Below, piece by piece: positions 42,738 to 49,591 of a stretch of 64,000 nt of DNA (positions are counted from its first letter, which is position 1; the number at the start of each line of letters is the position of its first letter). The position numbers and the translations under genes are program-made. Below the pieces are notes generated by a model. It saw only the letters and a program-made list of their open reading frames with translations. It was not told where the DNA came from and did not search any database. The DNA is taken from positions 1 through 64,000 of the forward strand of contig NZ_JAKGSD010000043.1 of the NCBI RefSeq assembly GCF_021654135.1, given 5' to 3'. Source of the DNA: Amycolatopsis tucumanensis (GTDB taxonomy: Bacteria > Actinomycetota > Actinomycetes > Mycobacteriales > Pseudonocardiaceae).

Positions 42738-43571
42738 ATGTCCGGTGCCACCGCTCCCTATCCGAGTGCAGTTCCCGTAGGTGTGGACCCGACCAGGGCG
42801 AGCATCGCGCGCGTGTACGACGCCGCGCTCAACGGCAAGGACAACTACGAGATCGACCGGCAGGTGCTGGCGCAGGTCCGCACCGTCGCCCCGCAGGTCA
42901 ACGACCTGGCCTGGGCCAACCGGGACTTCCTGATCCGCTCCTGCCGGTTCCTGGCCATGCAGGCGGGCATCGACCAGTTCCTCGACCTCGGCTCCGGGCT
43001 GCCGACGGCCGAGAACACCCACCAGGTCGTGCAGCGGGTGCACCCGGAGGCGAAGGTCCTCTACGTCGACAACGACCCGGTGGTGCTCGCGCACGGCCGC
43101 GCGCTGCTCGAAGAGAACGACCGCACCCACTTCGTCGCCGCGGACATCTTCCAGCCGGAGCAGATCCTGGAGCACCCGGAGATCCGCGAGTTCCTCGACT
43201 TCTCCCGGCCGATCGCGCTGCTGCAGATCGGCACCTGGCACCACTACCTCGGCGACGACGGCGGCGAGAAGATGGCCACCTACATCGACGCGCTGGCCCC
43301 CGGCTCGTACGTCTCCATCGCCCACTTCTACAACCCGGGCACGCCGGAGCACGCCGAGCTGGCCGCGAAGATGGAGGAGAAGTTCGTCCACAGCCCGATG
43401 GGCAGCGGCCGGTTCCGGACCAGGGAGGAGATCCAGGCCCTGTTCCCCGGCCTGGAGATGGTCGAGCCGGGCCTCGTCCTGTGCGACGACTGGTGGCCGG
43501 ACGGCCCGCGGTTGCAGCCCCTGAACCTCGTCCGCCAGTGCATCGCGGGCGGTGTCGGCCGCAAGCCTTGA
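42738..43571 (+). CDS. SAM-dependent methyltransferase, DUF574 family
   Basis: A 277-residue actinobacteria-specific methyltransferase: PTRASIARVYDAALNGKDNYEIDR at the start, FLDLGSGLPTAENTHQ as SAM motif, VLYVDNDPVVLAHGRALL, and GTWHHYL. The DUF574 family is expanded in streptomycetes and their relatives; substrates are unknown. ATG 42738; divergent from the XRE gene by 153 bp. Confidence 0.92.
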   Translation: MSGATAPYPSAVPVGVDPTRASIARVYDAALNGKDNYEIDRQVLAQVRTVAPQVNDLAWANRDFLIRSCRFLAMQAGIDQFLDLGSGLPTAENTHQVVQRVHPEAKVLYVDNDPVVLAHGRALLEENDRTHFVAADIFQPEQILEHPEIREFLDFSRPIALLQIGTWHHYLGDDGGEKMATYIDALAPGSYVSIAHFYNPGTPEHAELAAKMEEKFVHSPMGSGRFRTREEIQALFPGLEMVEPGLVLCDDWWPDGPRLQPLNLVRQCIAGGVGRKP

Positions 43572-43616
43572 CCAAGAGTGGCGGCTTGCTTGGCGGTGCG
43601 AGCTGCGTCGGTGGTC

Positions 43617-43997
43617 CTACAGACGCACGAGCGGCAGCCAGTGCGAGAGGTCGGCCCGGGTCCCGGACGCGGTGACCCGGCCCTCCCGCACCGCGTCCGT
43701 CCATTCGAGACGGCCCGTGGCCAGTTCCAGCCACGTCCGCGGGTCCGTCTCGACCACGTTCGGCGGCGTGCCGCGGGTGTGCCGCAGCCCCTCGACGCAC
43801 TGCACCGCCGCGAAGGGCGGCACCCGCACCTCGACGCTCTTGCCGGGGGCGTCCTGGGCGAGCGTGCGCAGGCTCAGCCGGACGGCCGCGGCGAGCTCCG
43901 GGCGCGCCGGCCGGTCGGCTTCTCCGCTCAACCAAGCCGAAACGACCTGCAGCGCGGCTCTCAACTCAGCGGGGTCAACCGGACGCGGTGCGGGCAT
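43617..43997 (-). CDS. Sterol-carrier (SCP2/MDMPI-C-like) protein
   Basis: A 126-residue protein starting MPAPRPVDPAELRAALQVV. The pattern SVEVRVPPFAAVQCVEGLRHTRG ... VVETDPRTWLELATGRLEWTDAV resembles the SCP2-like C-terminal domain of mycothiol-dependent maleylpyruvate isomerase-type proteins. Its counterpart Rv0807 lies beside purF in M. tuberculosis. Ligand and function unknown. Confidence 0.8.
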   Translation of the reverse strand: MPAPRPVDPAELRAALQVVSAWLSGEADRPARPELAAAVRLSLRTLAQDAPGKSVEVRVPPFAAVQCVEGLRHTRGTPPNVVETDPRTWLELATGRLEWTDAVREGRVTASGTRADLSHWLPLVRL

Positions 43998-44062
43998 GGT
44001 CAAACAGTAGAGTGCACAGCAGCAGACGTGAGCAAGGTGACGCGGAAACACGGGGTTCGCAC

Positions 44063-44686
44063 ATGGCGCAGCGGGACGAGGCGGATCGCCTTCTACCCAA
44101 TCCTCAGCCCGAGCACAAGACTGGCAAGCCCAAGATCACCGAGGAGATGCGCGCCAACGCCAGGGCGAACCCGAACAGCTGGCTCTACGTGATCGACGAG
44201 GCGTTCGACCCCAACGGGCCGGTGCCGTCGTGGGCCGTCGTCGGCGCGTACCCGGTCAACGGCAGCGGCAACATCGTGGAGGACTTCCACCCCAACGACC
44301 GCTACCGGCCGTCGCCCAAGGCGCTCGGGTTCCCGGAGCCGCGCAACGACCTGGAGCGGCTGCTGCAGCTGGTCCGGACCAACCACCGGCCGGCGAGCGA
44401 CCTGCCGCCGGTGATCCTCGACTCGACGCTGTTCGTCTACGCGCTCGCGCCCATGCAGCGCACCGTCATCGGGTTCCACAACACCGACGGCCGCGTCCTG
44501 GTGCCGGCCTACACGTCGAAGTCGCTGGTGCCGCCGGAGTGGCCGCACGCGCGGGCGGTTCTCGGCCGCGACATGGTGCCGCTGCTCGCGGGTCACGCGG
44601 TGGCGATCAACCCGCACGACGTGGTGACCGCGGTGGTGCCGGCCGAGCACCTGGTGGCCGCGCTCGAGCAGGAGCAAAAAGACTAA
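44063..44686 (+). CDS. Type VII secretion system-associated (SseB-like) protein, orphan
   Basis: A 207-residue protein. The segment KITEEMRANARANPNSWLYVIDEAFDPNGPVPSWAVVGAYPV followed by FHPNDRYRPSPKALGFPEP is the pattern of the actinobacterial 'type VII secretion-associated' family. The C-terminal part (DGRVLVPAYTSKSLVPPEW ... HAVAINPHDVVTAVVP) resembles SseB. No ESX genes (EccC, WXG100) are in the window, so it is an orphan here. ATG 44063. Confidence 0.75.
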   Translation: MAQRDEADRLLPNPQPEHKTGKPKITEEMRANARANPNSWLYVIDEAFDPNGPVPSWAVVGAYPVNGSGNIVEDFHPNDRYRPSPKALGFPEPRNDLERLLQLVRTNHRPASDLPPVILDSTLFVYALAPMQRTVIGFHNTDGRVLVPAYTSKSLVPPEWPHARAVLGRDMVPLLAGHAVAINPHDVVTAVVPAEHLVAALEQEQKD

Positions 44687-44792
44687 ACATTCCGCACGGT
44701 TAAGCCAGTCGCATCACGCTTTCGAGCTAAGCCGACTCGCAAAAAGGGCTCCATCGAGGCATGGTGACGACCATCGGAGGATGGGAGTCGCC

Positions 44793-45614
44793 GTGCAATT
44801 CTGGAGTTCGAAACTGCGCCTGGGCACGCTGCTCGTGTCCGTGGCGCTGGGGACGACCGCCGTCTGCGGAGCGGGGTCGTCCGCCGCGTCCACACCGGAC
44901 TACTCGAAGGCGGAAAGCACTTTCGCCGGTTCGCAGATCGCCGCCGTCGAGGGCAAGGGCGATCCGCCCCGGTACAACGCGGATTCCGGCGCGCTGGGGC
45001 ACGACGTCAGCGGGCACCAGGGTGACGTGAACTGGCCGAGCGCCTGGGGCGCCGGTGGCCGGTTCGTCTACGTCAAGGCCACCGAGGGCACCGGGTTCAT
45101 CAACAAGCGTTTCACCCAGCAGTACAACGGTTCCTACAACATCGGGATGATTCGCGGCGCCTACCACTTCGCGCGCCCGGACGTCTCCGGCGGCCGCGAG
45201 CAGGCCGAGTACTTCCTCGCACACGGCGGCGGCTGGACCCCGGACGGGCGGACGCTGCCCGGGGCGCTCGACGTGGAGTACAACCCGTACGGCGAGGCCT
45301 GCTACGGCCTCGACCCGAAGCGCATGGGCGAGTGGATCCGGGACTTCTCGGACGCCTATCACGCCCGCACCGGCCGCTTCCCGGTCATCTACACCTCGAC
45401 GAACTGGTGGAACAAGTGCACCGGGAACAACGCGGGGTTCGGGCAGAACAATCCGTTGTGGATAGCCCGCTACCAGCCGACCGTCGGCCCGCTGCCCGCC
45501 GGGTGGTCGCGCCAGTTCATCTGGCAGTTCGCCGACTCGGGGGTGCTGCCGGGCGACCAGAACCTGTTCAACGGGCCGCTGGACCAGGTCAAGGGTTTCG
45601 CCACCAACAACTGA
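44793..45614 (+). CDS. Secreted GH25 lysozyme (N-acetylmuramidase)
   Basis: A 273-residue muramidase. A signal peptide of about 32 residues (LRLGTLLVSVALGTTAVCGAG) precedes the GH25 domain: GHDVSGHQGDVNW, FVYVKATEGTGF, GAYHFARPD, and the catalytic acidic cluster LPGALDVEYNPYG. The start is GTG 44793, with GGGAG 5 bases upstream; ATG 44781 touches its own GGAGG and is unlikely. It has no cell-wall-binding domain. It is paralogous to the next gene. Confidence 0.92.
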   Translation: MQFWSSKLRLGTLLVSVALGTTAVCGAGSSAASTPDYSKAESTFAGSQIAAVEGKGDPPRYNADSGALGHDVSGHQGDVNWPSAWGAGGRFVYVKATEGTGFINKRFTQQYNGSYNIGMIRGAYHFARPDVSGGREQAEYFLAHGGGWTPDGRTLPGALDVEYNPYGEACYGLDPKRMGEWIRDFSDAYHARTGRFPVIYTSTNWWNKCTGNNAGFGQNNPLWIARYQPTVGPLPAGWSRQFIWQFADSGVLPGDQNLFNGPLDQVKGFATNN

Positions 45615-45802
45615 CGTCGTAATCCGGTCGAGTTACTACGAAAGTCGGTCCGTCGCCGACGACATGCGGGAATCACCCACCTGTCATCCGAAATTCACGG
45701 GATTTGGTGACAAAGCGGCAAGTCGTCATCAAGAATCACGGCCTGGACGGTCTCCCTGCAACCAAGACCGTCCTCCGCGAGGGCAATGGAAAGGACTCGG
45801 GT

Positions 45803-46663
45803 ATGTCTGCTCCACGCAAGAGATGGTGGCGGTTCGCCACGTCCGCCGCCGCCGCGTCGGTCGCCGTGCTCGTGCTCGGCGCCCTGGCCCCGGCCGGCGC
45901 GGCTCCGGCCACCGTCGACGGGATGCCGGTCGACGACTACGTCGCTCGTTACGATCACCCGATGGGTTCGCAGATCGCGCGCGTCGAGGGCGATCACTCG
46001 ACCGCGGAGACGCAGGCCGCCGCCGCCGGCGACACCGCGGCGGCGGCGACGGTGGAGGGCATCGACGTCAGCGGCCACCAGGGCAACGTCGACTGGGCGA
46101 ACTACTGGGGCCAGGGCAAGCGGTTCGCCTACGTCAAGGCGACCGAGGGCACGTACTACACCAACCCGTACTTCGCGCAGCAGTACAACGGCTCCTACAA
46201 CATCGGCATGATCCGCGGCGCCTACCACTTCGCCACCCCGGACACCGCGTCCGGCGCCGCGCAGGCCAACTACTTCGTCGACCACGGCGGGGGCTGGTCG
46301 GCGGACGGCAAGACGCTGCCGGGCGCGCTGGACATGGAGTACAACCCGTACGGCTCGACCTGTTACGGGTTGTCGAAGAGCGCGATGACCGCGTGGATCA
46401 AGGACTTCAGTGACACCTACCACGCCCGCACCGGGCGGTACCCGGTGATCTACACCAGCACGAACTGGTGGAGCCAGTGCGTCGACGGGGCGTTCGCGGC
46501 GACGAACCCGCTGTGGATCGCGCGCTACGCCTCGACGGTGGGAACCCTGCCGCACAACTGGAGTTTCCACACGTTCTGGCAGTACTCGTCGAGCCCGATC
46601 GACCAGAACACCTTCAACGGCGCGTACGACCGGCTGCAGGTGCTCGCCACCTCGAAGGGCTGA
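45803..46663 (+). CDS. Secreted GH25 lysozyme, paralogue of the preceding gene
   Basis: A 286-residue muramidase starting at ATG 45803 with GAAAGGA upstream. The signal peptide (RFATSAAAASVAVLVLGALAPAGA) is followed by a GH25 domain with GIDVSGHQGNVDW, FAYVKATEGTYY and LPGALDMEYNPYG. It shares long identical stretches with the 44793 gene (QQYNGSYNIGMIRGAYHF, YHARTGR, PVIYTSTNWW), so the pair arose by tandem duplication. A 188-bp promoter gap separates them. Confidence 0.93.
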   Translation: MSAPRKRWWRFATSAAAASVAVLVLGALAPAGAAPATVDGMPVDDYVARYDHPMGSQIARVEGDHSTAETQAAAAGDTAAAATVEGIDVSGHQGNVDWANYWGQGKRFAYVKATEGTYYTNPYFAQQYNGSYNIGMIRGAYHFATPDTASGAAQANYFVDHGGGWSADGKTLPGALDMEYNPYGSTCYGLSKSAMTAWIKDFSDTYHARTGRYPVIYTSTNWWSQCVDGAFAATNPLWIARYASTVGTLPHNWSFHTFWQYSSSPIDQNTFNGAYDRLQVLATSKG

Positions 46664-46670
46664 CCGCGAG

Positions 46671-46702
46671 GGGGCTCCCGCCCGTCCGTGGTGGGAGTCT
46701 CC
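46671..46702 (+). terminator. Terminator after the second lysozyme gene
   Basis: GGCTCCCGCC (46673-46682) pairs with GGTGGGAGTC (46690-46699) with two wobbles, 7-nt loop, extended by outer G-U/G-C pairs and followed by a T-rich CCTTCGCTTTTG. Confidence 0.65.
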
Positions 46703-46825
46703 TTCGCTTTTGTCGGAGTCGCCAGGCACAATGCCCGTGATCAGTGCGATGTCCGGGCGTGGGGGAACCAGGTTCGGCGCCGATACGTCCGAGCAGGGCG
46801 TAGCGATCCAGGAAGGGCGACGTCG

Positions 46826-47890
46826 ATGACCTACCCACCGCAGCCGGGACAGCCGGATTACGGTCAGCAACCAGATCCGTACGGCCAGCAGCAGGGCGGC
46901 TACCCGCAGTCCGGGGGCTTTCCGCAGCAGGGTGGGCAGTACGGCGGCCAGCAGTACCCGGGCCAGCAGCCCTACGGCCAGCCCGAGTACGGCCAGCAGC
47001 CCGGTTACGGGCAGCAGCCGGGCTACGGCCAGCAGTACCCGGGCTACGACCCGAACTACCCGCAGACCGCGCAGTTCGGTTACGGTGGCCCGCCGCCCGG
47101 TGGTGGCGGCAGCAAGAAGGGCCTGTGGATCGGCCTGTCGGTCGGTCTCGTCGTCGTGCTGGCGGCGCTGGGCATCACCGGGTTCTGGGTGCCGGGCTTC
47201 TTCCTCGGCGACAAGGAGGAGGGTCCCCAGGCGGTCGCCCAGCAGGTGATCGACGGGATCAAGAACCACGACAAGAACGCGCTCAACGCGTTGAAGTGCG
47301 CGGACGCGGACCGGTCGGTCACCGCGGCGATCGAGGACGTCAACGACGTCGACAGCATCACGATGGGCAAGGTCACCGAGAACGGCGACACCGCGACCGT
47401 CGAGTTCACCGCGACCGCGGGCGGCGAGGACGGCACCGGCACCGGCACGCTGGCCAAGGTCAACGGCAAGTGGTGCTGGAAGGACCTGGAGACCAGGGCG
47501 TCCGGCAGCGGCGGTTCGACCCGCACGTCCACCTCGCGCTCGTCGAGCAGCCGCACCCCGACGTCGTCCAGCAGCTCGTCGTCGACCGGGGGCACCGGCG
47601 GCAGCAACGGCAAGGCGATGGTCGAGGACTTCCTGGCCAAGATGGCTGCCGGCGACGTCAACGGCGTGACCTCGCTGGTCTGCTCCGACGCCACGCAGGA
47701 CAACAAGGACGACGCGCGGGAGGCGGCCGAGAAGCGCGCCAACGTGACGCCGACCTACGACAGCGCCACGGACACCATGGTGTCCGGCGACCTGACCGGC
47801 ACGCAGCAGGGCGAGCAGGTCACCGGCCTGTTCTTCGCGGAGAACTTCGACGGCGAGGGCTTCTGCGTCTCGGTGTTCGGGGTGTTCTAG
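46826..47890 (+). CDS. Membrane protein with Gln/Gly/Tyr-rich N-terminus and two extracytoplasmic domains
   Basis: A 354-residue protein. Residues 1-90 are a disordered PQYGQQPGYG-type region, about 95-125 is a membrane helix (GLWIGLSVGLVVVLAALGITGFWV), and two related outside domains (about 130-220 and 270-354) follow, split by a Ser/Thr-rich linker. Each domain opens with a helix around an ALKCADADR or LVCSDAT Cys, like DUF4878/lumazine-binding-type folds. Function unknown. ATG 46826 follows GGAAGGGCG. Confidence 0.8.
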   Translation: MTYPPQPGQPDYGQQPDPYGQQQGGYPQSGGFPQQGGQYGGQQYPGQQPYGQPEYGQQPGYGQQPGYGQQYPGYDPNYPQTAQFGYGGPPPGGGGSKKGLWIGLSVGLVVVLAALGITGFWVPGFFLGDKEEGPQAVAQQVIDGIKNHDKNALNALKCADADRSVTAAIEDVNDVDSITMGKVTENGDTATVEFTATAGGEDGTGTGTLAKVNGKWCWKDLETRASGSGGSTRTSTSRSSSSRTPTSSSSSSSTGGTGGSNGKAMVEDFLAKMAAGDVNGVTSLVCSDATQDNKDDAREAAEKRANVTPTYDSATDTMVSGDLTGTQQGEQVTGLFFAENFDGEGFCVSVFGVF

Positions 47891-48465
47891 CCGGATCTGC
47901 GGCCGAGGCCGGGGCGCCTCGGCCGCATGATCAGCGCCGCGACGTAGTACGTGCAGGGCGTCGCGGCGTGGTTGGCGTAGGAGAGGGTGACGTCTGCCGG
48001 CAGGTAGAGGCTGTCACCCTCTTCCAGTTCCAGGGTGTCCTCGTCGATCGTCAGCGTGAGGACGCCGGACTGCACGTAGATGAACTCGTGCGAGCCCGCC
48101 GCGTAGGGCGGGTAGGTGCCGGCCTCGCAGCCGGCGGGCAGCGTCGAGCGGATCCACTCGAAGTTCACCCCCGGCACGACGGGGGTGAGGATGGTCCGCT
48201 GCCACCCGCCCGGCTCGTCGACCACGTCCTGGTCCGCGGCCCGGCGCACGATCATCCGCGGCGGCTCGGTGAGCAGGTCCGACAGCGGCAGCCCGAGCCC
48301 CTGCGCGATCCGGTCCAGCACCACGACGGTCGGCGCCTTCGAGCCGCGTTCGACCGCGGACAACATGCTGACGCTGACCCCCGACCGGTCGGCGAGCCCC
48401 TGCAGGGTCATCCCGCGGCCGGTGCGGGTGGTCTGAATGCGCCTGCCCAGCGCGCCGAGATCCAT
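47887..48465 (-). CDS. XRE-family regulator with C-terminal cupin
   Basis: A 192-residue protein: helix-turn-helix at residues 8-62 (GRGMTLQGLADRSGVSVSMLSAVERGSKAPTVVVLDRIA) and a cupin (AGSHEFIYVQSGVLTLTIDEDTLELEEGDSLYLPADV). These sense small ligands through the cupin. It is divergent from a GNAT gene and overlaps its neighbour's stop by 4 bp. A TACTAT -10 lies 7 bases before its ATG, so it is probably leaderless. Confidence 0.92.
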   Translation of the reverse strand: MDLGALGRRIQTTRTGRGMTLQGLADRSGVSVSMLSAVERGSKAPTVVVLDRIAQGLGLPLSDLLTEPPRMIVRRAADQDVVDEPGGWQRTILTPVVPGVNFEWIRSTLPAGCEAGTYPPYAAGSHEFIYVQSGVLTLTIDEDTLELEEGDSLYLPADVTLSYANHAATPCTYYVAALIMRPRRPGLGRRSG

Positions 48466-48469
48466 GTAC

Positions 48470-48498
48470 CCTATAGTAGTGCTCGATTCTCCTATAGT
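48470..48498. promoter_or_regulatory. Direct repeats CCTATAGT between XRE-cupin and GNAT genes
   Basis: CCTATAGT at 48470-48477 and 48491-48498 are 21 bp (two helical turns) apart and overlap the -10 elements of both divergent genes. Likely operator of the XRE-cupin protein, giving autoregulation and control of the GNAT gene. Confidence 0.55.
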
Positions 48499-48988
48499 GA
48501 AAGCAGCGGGGGTGGCCGACCTGCCGGCGATCGCCGCGATCTACGAGGGTTACGTGCGCACCAGCACCGCGACGTTCGAGCTGGAGCCGCCGGACCTGGC
48601 CGAGTGGACCCGCCGCTTCACCGCGATCGCCGACGCGGGCCTGCCGTTCCTGGTGGCCGAAGTGGACGGCCGCGTCGCCGGCTACGCGTACTGCTCGCCG
48701 TGGAAGACCCGACCGGCCTACCGCCGCACGGCGGAGAACTCGATCTACCTCGCCCCGTGGTCGACGGGCCGCGGCGTGGGCGGCGCACTGCTGGACGCGC
48801 TCCTGTCCCGCTGCCGGGAAAACGGAATCCGCGAGGTGATCGCGGTGATCGCCGACCCGGAGCGCAACCCGGCCTCACCCGCGCCGCACCGCCGCCGCGG
48901 CTTCGCCGACGTCGGGGTGCTGCGCAACGTCGGCTACAAGCACGACCGCTGGCTCGACACGCTCCTGCTGCAGAAGAGCCTGATCTAG
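48497..48988 (+). CDS. GNAT N-acetyltransferase, phosphinothricin acetyltransferase-like
   Basis: A 163-residue acetyltransferase: VADLPAIAAIYEGYVRTSTATFELEPP at the start, YAYCSPWKTRPAYRRTAENSIYL and the acetyl-CoA loop STGRGVGGALLDALLSRC. The fold and motifs match PAT/Bar-type or methionine-sulfoximine acetyltransferases. The start is uncertain between GTG 48497 (inside the operator) and GTG 48512. It is probably repressed by the adjacent XRE-cupin regulator. Confidence 0.87.
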   Translation: MKAAGVADLPAIAAIYEGYVRTSTATFELEPPDLAEWTRRFTAIADAGLPFLVAEVDGRVAGYAYCSPWKTRPAYRRTAENSIYLAPWSTGRGVGGALLDALLSRCRENGIREVIAVIADPERNPASPAPHRRRGFADVGVLRNVGYKHDRWLDTLLLQKSLI

Positions 48989-49142
48989 AGTTCCGATGCT
49001 GGGGGCCGCTGCGCTGGCGTGGTTCTGCCGCCCGTGGCGAACGCGGTGCGGCTGAACGACACGCGGGTCGGGGAACGGTCTGGGGGGCCGACGCGGCGCC
49101 GGTTGGAGCTGCGCCGAACGCCGTCATGGTTTCGTCGAGTCG

Positions 49143-49577
49143 GTGAAACTCCGCGGCGACGAAACCGACGAGCCCGAGGCCCGACGGGAGGAGGTGGTCC
49201 GGGTCGCCGCGCAGCGGCTCATCCGGGACCTGCTCCCGAAGCGCGCCGACGCGGCGCCGACGTTCGACCTCGACCTGTCCGGGGCCAAGACGAACCGCCT
49301 CGACCTTTCCGGCCGGGTCATCGGGCGGCTGCTGATGCAGCGCGCGCAACTACTGCACCGCACGGACTTCAGCGGCACCGAGTTCCGCGGCCGCGTCTAC
49401 TTCACCGGCGCGGAACCGCGCGGCCCGGTCACCTTCGCCAGCGCGGTCTTCCGGGAACGCGCCGGGTTCGACGGCATGCGCTCGGCGAACGAGGTGGACT
49501 TCACGCACGCCGAGTTCCGGCGCGGCGCGACCGTCGACCGTGCCGAGTTCGCGGGCGCCACCGCCTTGCGGCAGTAG
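49143..49577 (+). CDS. Pentapeptide-repeat-like protein, probably 5'-truncated
   Basis: A 144-residue frame from GTG 49143 with pentapeptide A(D/N)LxG-like strands: FDLDLSGAKTNRLDLSG, LLHRTDFSGTEFRGRVYFTGA, VDFTHAEFRRGATVDRAEFAGA. The first 30 residues (REEVVRVAAQRLIRDLL) resemble the middle of longer actinobacterial pentapeptide membrane proteins, so the membrane half seems to be missing. No good ribosome-binding site is present and the 154 bp before it hold no clear gene. It may be a remnant. Confidence 0.5.
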   Translation: MKLRGDETDEPEARREEVVRVAAQRLIRDLLPKRADAAPTFDLDLSGAKTNRLDLSGRVIGRLLMQRAQLLHRTDFSGTEFRGRVYFTGAEPRGPVTFASAVFRERAGFDGMRSANEVDFTHAEFRRGATVDRAEFAGATALRQ

Positions 49578-49591
49578 CGCCCGCTGAACCG

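Noticed and set aside
45615..45802. A c-di-AMP riboswitch before the second lysozyme
   Set aside because: Cell-wall hydrolase genes in actinobacteria often have one, but I could not find the conserved core here.
48989..49142. An upstream membrane half of the pentapeptide protein
   Set aside because: No frame in this stretch gives a plausible transmembrane sequence or family match.
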